Positions 34,903-43,968 of a DNA stretch of 52,646 nucleotides are shown one piece after another; position 1 is the stretch's first letter; each line of letters starts with the position of its first letter. The DNA comes from CAMLDH01 sp966250375 (lineage in GTDB: Bacteria > Pseudomonadota > Gammaproteobacteria > Burkholderiales > Burkholderiaceae_D): positions 1 to 52,646 of the forward strand of contig CBINHE010000019.1 of NCBI GenBank assembly GCA_966250375.1. The letters are read 5' to 3'. The position numbers and the translations under genes are program-made. A model generated the notes under the pieces. The model was not told the DNA's origin. It saw nothing but the letters and a program-made list of their open reading frames with translations, and did no database searches.

Positions 34903-37742
34903 CCCCGACGCGCGGTGATGCGCCGCGCCACTTCGATCGCCGCGCCCAGCTCGCTCACCTGCAGCTCACGCATGATCTGCCGGCGTTCAGCCTTTTCATG
35001 TTTCTCCGTCATCGCCAATGCGATCGGCAGCGCCGGCGGCACGTTGCGAAACAGCGCCTGCATCACGCTGCTGAGGATGACCCCTTCGGTGTACTTCGGC
35101 GGACTCTTGGTGGCCGACTCCATCATGCTGCGCTGCTCTTGCGTCAGTGACCGGAAACGCGCGACCTGCGCGATTTCATCTTTTTCCATCGTCAGCAGCA
35201 GCCACCATTCGCACATGTTCAGCATGCCACTGGCGGCGTCCGGGAAATCCTTCATTTCTTGCGTGAACAGCCAGAACCAGGTGCCGAGTTTGCGCCACAT
35301 CTTCGTGATCTTGACCGCGTACGGGCACAACTGCGGATTCCTGGTGACGATATGCCCCTCGTCGGTGATAAAAATATTCGGCCGGTTGTCGTACTGCGTG
35401 CGCTCGGCCAGCGCCTGCGTGTGGTTGAGCAAACCGATGTAGGCGACCGCCAGCGCATCTTCATACCCCTGCTGCCCCAGCGTGGCCAGGTTGACGATGG
35501 TTACATCGGCATCCGGCCAGGCTTCGCCCTCCCGGTTGAACAGTCGTCCGCGCAGGTCCTTGTCGCAAAACACCCGCATCGCCTGTCCCATTTCTTCGGC
35601 GCGCGCCTTCCGCTCGGCGCCAAGACCAGCGTCGTCGCGCATCGCGATCAATGCATGGGCCACGTCTTCGGACAACGGATGCGGCCGGCCGGCGGCTTTG
35701 CTTTTGCGGGCGGCTTCCAGAATTGCGCGTGAAATCAGGAAGCGGTCCGCGCGGCTCATCTTCGCGTTTTCCGCGTCCTCGCCGCCGGTGATCATCAGGC
35801 GCGCGGTGATGACCATTTCGCCCAGGATGTCGCGCTTGTCATCGACGTTTTCGACGTCGTCCGCACCGCCAGCGCCTTCGTCCGCCAGCGCTTCCGGCAA
35901 CTCGGCCGGGTCGCGCGAGAGCGCTTCGTTGCTGTCGAACGCGTCGGTGCTGGTCAGGGCCGACACCACATCGCCATCGTCGAGCAGCGCATGCGCCTGC
36001 GCAAATGGCGGCAGCGAGACATTCGCCTTGACCGACAGCGTGACCCGATGGACGCTTAAACCGTTTTCCCTGAAATAATCGCCCAGCAAATCGAACGACC
36101 CGCCCAGCTCCACAATGATGAAGCGCGGCCGGTAGATCGCCATCATCTGCATCGTCAACAGGCAGCCGGTGGCCGACTTGCCCGAGCCAGTCGGTCCCAG
36201 CATCATCAGGTGCGCATTTTTTTTGCGGTCATACCGATTCAATGGATCGACCATCAAGGGCTCGCCGCCCCGATTCCAGAAAAAGAAGCCGGGCTTGCCG
36301 GTGCCGCGCGCGCGGCCGTACAGCGGCAAGATCGATGCGATGTGCGATGCAAACACGAAGCGGCTGCGCTTCAATTCGCGGCTGTCGAACACCGGATCGA
36401 AGTTCATCGGCAGACCGCGCATGAACGCATCGACGCCAATCAAATCATGCCGCGGCTCGATGAATTTGAAACCGGTCGTCTGCAACTGCGCATTCACGGC
36501 AGCGGTCTTGCTGCGCAAATCCGCGCGGTCGGCGCCGCGCAGGTACAGGGTGACGAACAGCGGAAACAGCTTGTCCCTTTTGGCCATGCGCTTGAGCACA
36601 TCAGTCGCTTCTTCTTTCGTATGCTGCGCATCCGCCGTGGTCGCGCGCGACGCATGGGCGATCGCCTCGACCACATTCTTGACGCGATCCTGCGCACGAA
36701 TCACTACCGTGACCGATAACATGGCGCCGGGCGGCATGCGGTCGAACCGGGCATACAGCTTGTCGTCGTGCTTGCGTTCAGCCGTGAAATGGCCGATCTG
36801 CGGCTTGCGGACGATCGACTGCAGCGTCAGCGCCCGCATCGGCATGCCATCGAATTCGATGATGCCGTCGTCACAATCCATGTTCGGCATCGACAGCACC
36901 AGCTGTTCCGCGAAATCGCGCCCGAATGGCGCATCGGCCTCGTCGTCCGGATAAGGGCATTGCCGCAACAGATCGGCGATCGTGTCCGCCCAATCTGGTT
37001 TGGGATTAAAGAAGGGCAACATCCATTCGTACAAATCACGGCCATTGCAGGGGCGGGACTGCACGCCGGCTTCGCGCAATGCGGCGATAAAGCCTTCGCC
37101 CACCTGCTTTAGCTGTTCGACCGGATTCAGCACATCGCGGCTGAAGTCATGGTTCGCGGGGAAACGTCGATACAGCGTGCAACGCACCCGACGCAACTGG
37201 CCGCGCCAGACATTGCCGGAAACCTCCGTATCGTCGAAAAAGCCGTCCGGATTGGATACCGCGCGCAAATGCGCCAGCATGCCTTTCAAATAGGCCTGGG
37301 TATAGGTGGACTGCAGGATGTCCTGCGCCCGCGCGGGATTTTCCTTATTGGCGTCGAGAATGTACTGCGTAAATTGTTGCTTGCACAGCGATTCGATATT
37401 GGTGTCGTCGTTGACAAACACTTGCATAATCCATTCGGCGTCGTCGGATTCCGGTATGCAAGACAATGCCGCCTGTATTTCATGCCGCCGGCTTTCCAGG
37501 AAATCGTCGTCGAGCGCTTCGGATGGCGTGGCGGTCAATTCAAACAAGACCGCGCGCGAGCGCCCGTCTTCCAGCACGAACGTGCCGGTCGGCGTGTCGT
37601 ATTCCATCCATGGCAGCTGGTCTGTAAAGGATTTTGGGCGGGCCGCCTGGCGCTTGCGCTCCATCACCGTCATGCCGGCGCCGGGCACGGGATGCGCGCT
37701 GCCGCGTTGATTGTTCTTTCCACCGCTCATTAATCCAAACAT
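34899..37742 (-). CDS. VirB4/TraC-like conjugation ATPase, PFL_4706 family
   Basis: A 947-residue ATPase. Walker A GPTGSGKS is at 516-523; a Walker-B-like NIFITDEGH lies in the C-terminal third. The N-terminal 450 residues carry the TraC-like domain (YDRM-type loop near 333, PNMDCDDGI). This is the main energy supplier for pilus assembly at the cytoplasmic face of the inner membrane. An acidic stretch (about 610-650, DEGAGGADDVENVDD) is an insertion within the motor domain. The start has an AGAGGAA site 7 bases upstream. Confidence 0.93.
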   Translation of the reverse strand: MFGLMSGGKNNQRGSAHPVPGAGMTVMERKRQAARPKSFTDQLPWMEYDTPTGTFVLEDGRSRAVLFELTATPSEALDDDFLESRRHEIQAALSCIPESDDAEWIMQVFVNDDTNIESLCKQQFTQYILDANKENPARAQDILQSTYTQAYLKGMLAHLRAVSNPDGFFDDTEVSGNVWRGQLRRVRCTLYRRFPANHDFSRDVLNPVEQLKQVGEGFIAALREAGVQSRPCNGRDLYEWMLPFFNPKPDWADTIADLLRQCPYPDDEADAPFGRDFAEQLVLSMPNMDCDDGIIEFDGMPMRALTLQSIVRKPQIGHFTAERKHDDKLYARFDRMPPGAMLSVTVVIRAQDRVKNVVEAIAHASRATTADAQHTKEEATDVLKRMAKRDKLFPLFVTLYLRGADRADLRSKTAAVNAQLQTTGFKFIEPRHDLIGVDAFMRGLPMNFDPVFDSRELKRSRFVFASHIASILPLYGRARGTGKPGFFFWNRGGEPLMVDPLNRYDRKKNAHLMMLGPTGSGKSATGCLLTMQMMAIYRPRFIIVELGGSFDLLGDYFRENGLSVHRVTLSVKANVSLPPFAQAHALLDDGDVVSALTSTDAFDSNEALSRDPAELPEALADEGAGGADDVENVDDKRDILGEMVITARLMITGGEDAENAKMSRADRFLISRAILEAARKSKAAGRPHPLSEDVAHALIAMRDDAGLGAERKARAEEMGQAMRVFCDKDLRGRLFNREGEAWPDADVTIVNLATLGQQGYEDALAVAYIGLLNHTQALAERTQYDNRPNIFITDEGHIVTRNPQLCPYAVKITKMWRKLGTWFWLFTQEMKDFPDAASGMLNMCEWWLLLTMEKDEIAQVARFRSLTQEQRSMMESATKSPPKYTEGVILSSVMQALFRNVPPALPIALAMTEKHEKAERRQIMRELQVSELGAAIEVARRITARRG

Positions 37743-37775
37743 GCGTGTTCCTCTCAGGTGAACCGGGACGCCCGG

Positions 37776-38258
37776 TTATTTGGAAAGCGCCGCGGCGTCT
37801 TCACGTTGTGCTGTTGTTTGAACGCCTGTCGCGGTCTGGCGCGTGGCAACCTCGCCCGGCATCGCATATTCCACCTTCTCGTACATCGGAAATACCGTCA
37901 CATAGCCGGGAATCGGATATTGGCCTTTGGCCAAGTGCGGCAGCACCACCATCACCAGGTCGGGATTGGGCAGGCGCGGGAAGCGGTTGTCGATCTGGTT
38001 GATCGCTGCGCGCTTGTTCTCGCCAGGCGAAGTTTCCGTGGAGTCGCGCAAGGGCATGCGTTCGCGCGCCGCACTGTCCGAACCCTCGGTCAAGCTGTCC
38101 ATGTGTGTGCGGTAGATATCGACCATGGTCGGCCCGTCATGCGGCAGCGGCGATTCGCGCGGACCGGTGATCGCGCAGCCGGCAGTCGCCGCCACGGATA
38201 GCACCAGTGTCAGCCAGTGCGTTGCGCCAGGCCATTGCTGTTTATTCATTACACTCAT
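37776..38258 (-). CDS. ICE lipoprotein, TIGR03751 family (VirB7-like position)
   Basis: A 160-residue lipoprotein; the lipobox ATAGC puts the lipidated Cys at about 28. The family's strings GPTMVDIYRTHM and PRLPNPDLVMVVLPHLA with IPGYVTVFPMYEKVEYAMPGE are seen in full. It probably anchors the outer-membrane core complex together with the VirB9- and VirB10-like proteins encoded just before it. TAGGAG lies 7 bases before the start. Confidence 0.92.
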   Translation of the reverse strand: MSVMNKQQWPGATHWLTLVLSVAATAGCAITGPRESPLPHDGPTMVDIYRTHMDSLTEGSDSAARERMPLRDSTETSPGENKRAAINQIDNRFPRLPNPDLVMVVLPHLAKGQYPIPGYVTVFPMYEKVEYAMPGEVATRQTATGVQTTAQREDAAALSK

Positions 38259-38267
38259 GTGTTGCTC

Positions 38268-39854
38268 CTAATCGAGTCCATGTCGCATTGCCCGGTTGAG
38301 CGATGCATTGGTTCCGGGTCCATTGAGATTGCCGTAATCCAGTCGCCGGGCATCGGGTAATTTATCCAGCTTGATTTCCTGATCCATGTGCACAACGAGA
38401 TGCGCGCCGGCGCGTGTGACGACGGCATCGAAACTGTTGTTCAGGCGGCGCATGATCCAGTTCGACACTTCGTCCGCTGCACCGCCTGCGGCCTGGCCGA
38501 GCACAAAGGACGATTTATTGCCGGTCACGCTGCTGCTCGACCCCAGCGCGGTGGCCACCGTCGTGGTTTGCGCCATGGCCGACGATTGCGCTGCCAGCGT
38601 CAAGGTTTTGAGGCCAATCACATCGGTCAGATAAGCCGGCGCGTTGGTGACGAAGTGCCCGGCCACGCACGGGTTGCCGTAATCGTCGGAGATATAGCCC
38701 AGCTTGGCGGAACCGGCGATGCCGCTTTGCGCCACCGTGCCGCCGGATGCCTGCATGCCGCCTTCATGGCGCCGGCTGACGGTCTGGATGGTGCCGTCGT
38801 TAAACACGAAGGTCAGCGAATGAATCTGTCCCTCGCTGCAATTCAAGGTCATGTCGCCGATCGCGGTACCCGACACGATGAGACCGGCGATATCGCTGGG
38901 CATGGCTTGATTGTTGGCGGCCAGATTCTCGCGGCCGATCAACAGCTTGAACGGCATCGGATCCTGCACGCGGCCGTCAACCGGCACCCGGCCGACGATC
39001 GCGGTCATCGCCGTCGCCCCTGTGAGCGTGGCATTCTCCGGAATCGTAAAGTACGGCGTTGCGGCTTTTTTGCGGGATGACGGTGCGGCTGCGGAGACGT
39101 CCCCAGTCCGGTGGTTCTCGCCGCCATTCTGCGGCGGTTCGCCAGTCGACAGCCAGCTATTCACACTCTCCGGCGCCTTGTCAGTGGCGGGCGTATTGAT
39201 CCTGATCAAGCCAGTCTGGCCGCTGGCCCCTTTCGCCTCGATCATCCCCATCGGCACGAGCCGGATATAACGCCGCGGGCCTGCCGGCTGCATGCCTGCC
39301 GGCTGTGTCATGGCGGATGGTGCGGACGTTGGCGTCGCAACGCCCGACAGGTTGTCGTAGCCCAGGCCGCCAGGGATGCCGGCAACGGACGACACACTGC
39401 CCGACAGGGAGGCAAGGCCAGACGTGCCGTCCTTGATCACGCCGTCCACCACGTTGGAAGCCGTGTCGGGCGCTCCCTTCGTAGCGGAGGCAGTCGCCTG
39501 CGTTGGGGGCGTGGTTGCATCATTGCGCAATGCGGTGCGCACGCGCTCGATCAACGCGGGCTCGTTGGCGCGCAAGTTCGCATTGTCATTTTTGATGCGG
39601 GCGTTTTCTTCGACGAGCTGTTGCGTTGCGGTTTTCAGTTCCTTGACTTCCGACGTCAAGGTACGCACCGTATCCGCCGGCGTATCGGAGTCAGCTGTCT
39701 TGTCCGATTTGGCGGGCGCCGCCGGCGCCGGAACGGCCTTGATCGGCGCGGCTGCCGGGGCCGGTTCGCGCCAGAACGTCTTGTACATCACGAACGCGAT
39801 GACAGCCACGGCGATCGCCGCCAGAAGCGGCATGAGCTTGTTTTGGGTGGCCAT
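38268..39854 (-). CDS. VirB10/TraB-like scaffold, PFL_4705 family
   Basis: A 528-residue bitopic protein: an N-terminal membrane segment (MPLLAAIAVAVIAFVMYKTFW, about 8-28), a Pro/Ala-rich and coiled-coil part (LTSEVKELKTATQQLVEENARIKND), then a beta-rich C-terminal domain from about 240 with TPYFTIPENATLTGATAMTAIVGRVP. This layout is that of VirB10-like proteins spanning inner and outer membranes as a scaffold of the channel. It follows the DUF3438 protein by 8 bases and has a TTAGGAG ribosome site. Confidence 0.9.
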   Translation of the reverse strand: MATQNKLMPLLAAIAVAVIAFVMYKTFWREPAPAAAPIKAVPAPAAPAKSDKTADSDTPADTVRTLTSEVKELKTATQQLVEENARIKNDNANLRANEPALIERVRTALRNDATTPPTQATASATKGAPDTASNVVDGVIKDGTSGLASLSGSVSSVAGIPGGLGYDNLSGVATPTSAPSAMTQPAGMQPAGPRRYIRLVPMGMIEAKGASGQTGLIRINTPATDKAPESVNSWLSTGEPPQNGGENHRTGDVSAAAPSSRKKAATPYFTIPENATLTGATAMTAIVGRVPVDGRVQDPMPFKLLIGRENLAANNQAMPSDIAGLIVSGTAIGDMTLNCSEGQIHSLTFVFNDGTIQTVSRRHEGGMQASGGTVAQSGIAGSAKLGYISDDYGNPCVAGHFVTNAPAYLTDVIGLKTLTLAAQSSAMAQTTTVATALGSSSSVTGNKSSFVLGQAAGGAADEVSNWIMRRLNNSFDAVVTRAGAHLVVHMDQEIKLDKLPDARRLDYGNLNGPGTNASLNRAMRHGLD

Positions 39855-39862
39855 GCTCGCTC

Positions 39863-40924
39863 CTAACGCGATTCTTCAAAGGGACGTTCGGACACGAGAT
39901 AGATCGCGGTGGTGTCGTCGTCGGACCCTGCCGCGGCGACCGTCCCATGCTGTGCCGTGGCGGCGAGCCATTGGCCGCGCAATTCGTTCAAATCGAGTTC
40001 TACCGGGCGCTTGCCCGGATTGACGACTTTGACCGCCGTCACATACAGGTCGCGCGAGCGCCAGGCGCCGATCGGCGTGGTTTCCAGCAGTGCGCCGCGA
40101 TACAAACCGGTCACAGGTCTGGTGGCGACCCTGACCTGCCGGATGCCGGCCTGCGGCGCGATCAGCCGGCGTGGCGCGTACAGCATGTGCGCCGCATGAC
40201 GGGTCAGCATCACCATGTCGATGCCGTTGTCGACCTCGCCATCCTCGTCGTCGTCATCATGGCGATTCGAGCGCGCACCTTGCTTGCCATGCGCGTCACT
40301 CGCGGTAAAGATGTCCAGGCTGCGCGAGACCGCCGCTTCCTTGCTTGCCTGCAGGTCGAGCGGGATCATCTGGCCGGTGACCAGATCCTGCACCACCACC
40401 CGTGAACGCGGCAACGGCGCCGCAGCGGTGATGTAAATGGCATTGCCGATAATGTCCAGTGGCTGCAGCAGCGCCTGCAGCTCTTCCGGCACATTCATCG
40501 TCACCGGATTCTGGAAACTCAGGATGCGCTCCTGTCCGGCCTTCAACGCAACGAGAATCGGCACGCGATTGAACACGATGCGATCGACGCGCGCCTCGCC
40601 ACTTTCTGCGCTGGCTTCGCTGTCCACGGTATCGATTGGCAACGGCGCCGATGCACGGGACGGAACGGCCTTGCGATGTTTTTCATTCGCAATACCGGCA
40701 GCCTTCCTGGCCTTTGCGCTTGTTGCGGACACGGCGGTATTCGGCATCGGCGCATCCGTGCTTGCCAAACCGGCCGCGACTGGCGGATGGGTTGCTGCGC
40801 CAGCCAATGCCGGCTGTGCCGCGATCGGCTCCGCCTGGTTCGCCGTCTCCTTGATTTCCACTTGCGCCATGGCGGGCAAGGTCATGCCCAGTGCAAGAAT
40901 GGCCATCAACATGCTATATCGCAT
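39863..40924 (-). CDS. TraK/VirB9-like protein, DUF3438 / PFL_4704 family
   Basis: A 353-residue periplasmic protein. The start at 40924 (MRYSMLMAILALGMTLPAMAQ) has GGAG 6 bases upstream, better than Met four codons before. The signal peptide is followed by an Ala/Pro-rich region, then the conserved DRIVFNRVPILVALKAGQERILSF and NPVTMNVP strands and, near the end, LYVTAVKVVNPGKRPVELDLNELRGQW. It is likely part of the outer-membrane core complex. An acidic His/Asp run (RHDDDDEDGE, about 220) is a local oddity. Confidence 0.88.
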   Translation of the reverse strand: MRYSMLMAILALGMTLPAMAQVEIKETANQAEPIAAQPALAGAATHPPVAAGLASTDAPMPNTAVSATSAKARKAAGIANEKHRKAVPSRASAPLPIDTVDSEASAESGEARVDRIVFNRVPILVALKAGQERILSFQNPVTMNVPEELQALLQPLDIIGNAIYITAAAPLPRSRVVVQDLVTGQMIPLDLQASKEAAVSRSLDIFTASDAHGKQGARSNRHDDDDEDGEVDNGIDMVMLTRHAAHMLYAPRRLIAPQAGIRQVRVATRPVTGLYRGALLETTPIGAWRSRDLYVTAVKVVNPGKRPVELDLNELRGQWLAATAQHGTVAAAGSDDDTTAIYLVSERPFEESR

Positions 40925-40939
40925 CAGTTTCTCCATCGA

Positions 40940-41650
40940 TCACTGCGCTGCGGGTTGTGGCAACGCGGCAGGGGAAGGACCAACCGAACTCGGGGTTGGA
41001 ACGGTCAGTAATTTGTACGCTTTCGGATCCAGTCGCTCCGGGCGGCGGTTGCCGAAACAATCGATGGCCAGTCCGAACGGATTCAATTCGCGCGCAACGT
41101 CGAACCGCACCACCTGCAGCGGGTAGCGGATGTAGGTATCCTTGACCGTCACGCCGCGCGAGGTTTCCTGCAGCTGCATATCCAGCAATATCGTCCACGC
41201 CTGGTCGCCCAGCGGGATGACGCGCTTTTCTTGATAGCTCTGGCCGGGGATTTCCGAAACGGTCCGGGTGCGCTGGGTGAGCTCACCGTTACTGGCCTTG
41301 CTGTTCATGTCGGCAATCAGTTGCTCGCGGCACGCTGGGGTAATGTAGTTTTGCATCGCAAAGATTTGCTCGCCGTAATTCTTTTGGCCATCGCTCTGCC
41401 AACGGTTAATCAATTGCCATACATACATGCCGAATGCATAGACATTCGGCAATGGCACTTCGGGCGTGGAACCGATATTGAGTTTCGCGCCTGAACGCAA
41501 ATCCGGCGGGATATGCGCGGTAAAATCCTTCGGCGTGCTTTTCCAGCCCATCATCGCGAAGGTCGCGAGAAAGGCCAGAATGGCGATGAAGATCCACTGC
41601 ACGCGGATCAAAAAACGGTTGCCATCCAATGCATTCATGTAACGTGACAT
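40940..41650 (-). CDS. TraE/VirB8-like protein, DUF2895 / PFL_4703 family
   Basis: A 236-residue protein with one N-terminal membrane segment (QWIFIAILAFLATFAMMGW, about 17-35). The periplasmic domain has DLRSGAKLNIGSTPEVPLPNVYAFGMYVWQLINRW, the family's signature. The start at 41650 has an AAAGGA site upstream; the frame before it is noise. It ends 15 bases before the chosen DUF3438 start. It is thought to nucleate the inner-membrane complex. Confidence 0.9.
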   Translation of the reverse strand: MSRYMNALDGNRFLIRVQWIFIAILAFLATFAMMGWKSTPKDFTAHIPPDLRSGAKLNIGSTPEVPLPNVYAFGMYVWQLINRWQSDGQKNYGEQIFAMQNYITPACREQLIADMNSKASNGELTQRTRTVSEIPGQSYQEKRVIPLGDQAWTILLDMQLQETSRGVTVKDTYIRYPLQVVRFDVARELNPFGLAIDCFGNRRPERLDPKAYKLLTVPTPSSVGPSPAALPQPAAQ

Positions 41651-41652
41651 GC

Positions 41653-42069
41653 TTATCCTTTGGTGCGCCAAAAGGGGAACCACGGCGAAGGTGCCGCAGG
41701 CGGCATCGAACGTCCCAGATCCCATACACCGGATTGACTGAGAAAGCGGTGCGACAGTCCAAACCTGGTGCGCCACTTCTTGAATTGGTGTTGATAATAA
41801 AAATCCGGCCGGTCGCGCTTGACCTTCTGAAACCAGCCGGACGAAAGCCATACCGTGCCAAGCGAACCGAATCCCATGACGATCACGGAAATCGGCATAT
41901 GGCCGGCAATAAGGCCGATCGCCAGGCCGACGGGAATCCAGAATGCAAATGCCGCCATGATGGCGAACAAGGCTTCCGAAGACGACAGACCGCGCAGGAT
42001 CGGCGGTTCCGCATTGATCCTGTCCGTCAGGGGCGCTTCGTTCTCTTCGCTGTTTGCACGCATGGGCAT
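41653..42069 (-). CDS. ICE membrane protein, DUF3487 / TIGR03750 family
   Basis: A 138-residue protein with two adjacent membrane segments (ALFAIMAAFAFWIPVGLAIGLI and ISVIVMGFGSLGTVWLSS) and a basic cytoplasmic end: WFQKVKRDRPDFYYQHQFKKW. This is the TIGR03750 pattern, similar in place to TraL of F. The start may be Met1 or Met3, where GGGA is 6 bases upstream. Confidence 0.9.
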   Translation of the reverse strand: MPMRANSEENEAPLTDRINAEPPILRGLSSSEALFAIMAAFAFWIPVGLAIGLIAGHMPISVIVMGFGSLGTVWLSSGWFQKVKRDRPDFYYQHQFKKWRTRFGLSHRFLSQSGVWDLGRSMPPAAPSPWFPFWRTKG

Positions 42070-42093
42070 TCCCGTCGGTACGATGAACGACGA

Positions 42094-42543
42094 TTACGTG
42101 ATGACGCCGTCAGCGGTGGTCAGCAGGTACACGGTGATGACCAGCAGGATCACGCCCAACACCGCGTACATCGTCAAGTCGCTCAGTTCCGCCTTGCCTG
42201 CGCGGAACTCGTTGAACTTGGTGACCGCACCGCCGCCGACCGACAGGAAGGCCAGAGCGCCGACGATCAGCACCAGCACCGCCACGCCTTTTTTCCAGTA
42301 CGCCTGCATCAGGGCGAGGTAGTCGCCGGATGCGCCATTGTTGCCGGGGTCCAGCGCGGTCGGCAATGCGGCGAACGCCGGTTCGCTGATCGCAACCAGG
42401 GCGACGACCGCGGCGAATGCCATTGCCCAGTTGCGCAGTGTCAGATGACGCAATAGCGGACGCAGCGACATTGCGACCGCCTGTTCCACTGCCATTGCCT
42501 GCTTGCGTACGTGCTGTACAAGCTGTTGAATCTTCATATCCAT
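42094..42543 (-). CDS. ICE membrane protein, DUF2976 / PFL_4702 family (pilin-like)
   Basis: A 149-residue protein. A long N-terminal part ends in a likely cleavage site (ISEPAFAALP, about 54), followed by two membrane helices (GVAVLVLIVGALAFLSVGGG and MYAVLGVILLVITVYLL). Size and topology are like conjugative pilin precursors, and this is the best pilin candidate in the cluster (inference from topology). AAAGGA precedes the start. Confidence 0.88.
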   Translation of the reverse strand: MDMKIQQLVQHVRKQAMAVEQAVAMSLRPLLRHLTLRNWAMAFAAVVALVAISEPAFAALPTALDPGNNGASGDYLALMQAYWKKGVAVLVLIVGALAFLSVGGGAVTKFNEFRAGKAELSDLTMYAVLGVILLVITVYLLTTADGVIT

Positions 42544-42649
42544 TTTCCTTTATGTGAAATTCTTGTTAATCCATTTGTTCAATCAGGCGCCACTGGGGGA
42601 GCGCTCATGGCGGCTGTGTCTGTGCAATGAATTTTTTCATTTCACCCTC

Positions 42650-42880
42650 TCAGGAAATCAGCATGATCACGACCATCACCAGCACCAGGGCGCGCACCGT
42701 ATAGATGACAAATGTTTTTTGCCGCATTTGACCGTGCAGCATTGCCATGCCCAGATTGCGCACCACAGACGCCACCCACAAAAAGGCGACGGCGACCAGA
42801 AACGACGCCGCCAGCAGTTTTACCTTGCCGGCTTCGGCGCCTGCCGCCGCGAGAAACGCGGCAATTTGTTCCGGCGTCAC
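42650..42880 (-). CDS. ICE membrane protein, DUF3262 / PFL_4701 family
   Basis: A 76-residue protein starting at GTG with GGAG upstream. Two membrane segments (LLAASFLVAVAFLWVASVV and TVRALVLVMVVIMLIS) flank a short basic loop. It is a standard small protein next to RAQPRD. Its pattern recurs at the C-terminus of the fusion protein encoded at 25268-26206. Confidence 0.9.
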   Translation of the reverse strand: MTPEQIAAFLAAAGAEAGKVKLLAASFLVAVAFLWVASVVRNLGMAMLHGQMRQKTFVIYTVRALVLVMVVIMLIS

Positions 42881-42893
42881 GCTCTATCTCCGC

Positions 42894-43211
42894 TCAACGA
42901 CGGTAATCGCCCTTGAGCGGCGGCGCCGGTCTCGGCTGCCGCGGGCTGTCGAGATGGTTGTCGATACCCTGCCGCACCATGTCGAGGTCGCGCGCCAACA
43001 TGTCGTAGCGGAATCTGACCCGCGTCGCGGAGGTCGCCTCTTTCCCGGCGTCGTTGACCTGGTCCTGCAGCCGTTCCAGTTCGTACACAATCCTGGCCAG
43101 GCGCTCGCGCTCGGCATCCTCATCGGCGTGTGCGAGGTGCGCAAACATGAGCGCACCAAGACCCAGCCACGCGGCGATCCCTATTTTTTTCATGCGCAAA
43201 CCGATTTTCAT
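42894..43211 (-). CDS. ICE protein, RAQPRD family
   Basis: A 105-residue exported protein with a signal peptide (IAAWLGLGALMFAHLAHA), a coiled-coil-like helix (ERERLARIVYELERLQDQV) and the family-naming C-terminal motif, here SPRQPRPAPPLKGDYRR. GGAG is 7 bases before the start. Periplasmic; role unknown but constant in this ICE class. Confidence 0.93.
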   Translation of the reverse strand: MKIGLRMKKIGIAAWLGLGALMFAHLAHADEDAERERLARIVYELERLQDQVNDAGKEATSATRVRFRYDMLARDLDMVRQGIDNHLDSPRQPRPAPPLKGDYRR

Positions 43212-43221
43212 GCGAACTCCA

Positions 43222-43968
43222 TCACAGATATTTTTTGAAACTGGCGACCGTCATCGACAAACTCCACGCAGCGAATGCGCACAGCGCGACGACTGTCAGC
43301 ACCGGGTCGATGCCGCCGAAGGGGCAGGACAGATACAGCGCAAATCCGCCGGTCAGCCCCCAGGACGTCAATTTCTTCGCATGGTGGTAGATGAACGAGG
43401 ATTCGCGCCCGCCCGACCAGCGGCGCAGGTCGCGCCGCATCAGGCCGTCAATCACCGCCAGCAGCGACAGCAACACAAGCAAAGGCAGCGCAAACAACAG
43501 CACGGCGGTGCGCACGGCGATGTTTTGCGCGACATAAATCGCGATCAGCACCACCTTGGCCAGTTCCCGCAGAAAGAGGTCCAGCGCGCGTTTTGTTTTT
43601 GACAGACCGGCAGCCACAGGGCCGCCATAGGCGCGAATGAAATGCAGCGCGCCGATCGCAATGAAGGGCTTGGCGACCGCGTCCGCCATCGCCTGTGCGG
43701 TGCCGACCGTGTCGCTCGCGATGAAGCACGTCGGATAGTGGGCGACATACCCCAGGCCTTCCTGCACCAGGCCCGCGCTGTGCTTGACACCCTGCTGCGG
43801 CCAGATGAAATACAGGCCGATGATGGCCACCGTCACGCCAAACAGCCACGCCATGAGGGCGCCGAAGCACAGGCCGAGACAGCCCGACAGCAACAGCGCC
43901 ACCGGCCCGCGGACAACCGGACGCCCCGGCGCCGACTTCGCGCCTGACTGTGCCTGCGCGCCGCTCAT
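43222..43968 (-). CDS. ICE membrane protein, DUF4400 / PFL_4697 family
   Basis: A 248-residue inner-membrane protein with about four membrane segments (about 18-50 as two, 140-170, 215-235). The conserved parts are FIRAYGGP in the middle and RRDLRRWSGGRESSFIYHHAKKL before the last segments. The start at 43968 overlaps the traD stop (ATGA). It probably works with TraD at the inner membrane. Confidence 0.9.
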   Translation of the reverse strand: MSGAQAQSGAKSAPGRPVVRGPVALLLSGCLGLCFGALMAWLFGVTVAIIGLYFIWPQQGVKHSAGLVQEGLGYVAHYPTCFIASDTVGTAQAMADAVAKPFIAIGALHFIRAYGGPVAAGLSKTKRALDLFLRELAKVVLIAIYVAQNIAVRTAVLLFALPLLVLLSLLAVIDGLMRRDLRRWSGGRESSFIYHHAKKLTSWGLTGGFALYLSCPFGGIDPVLTVVALCAFAAWSLSMTVASFKKYL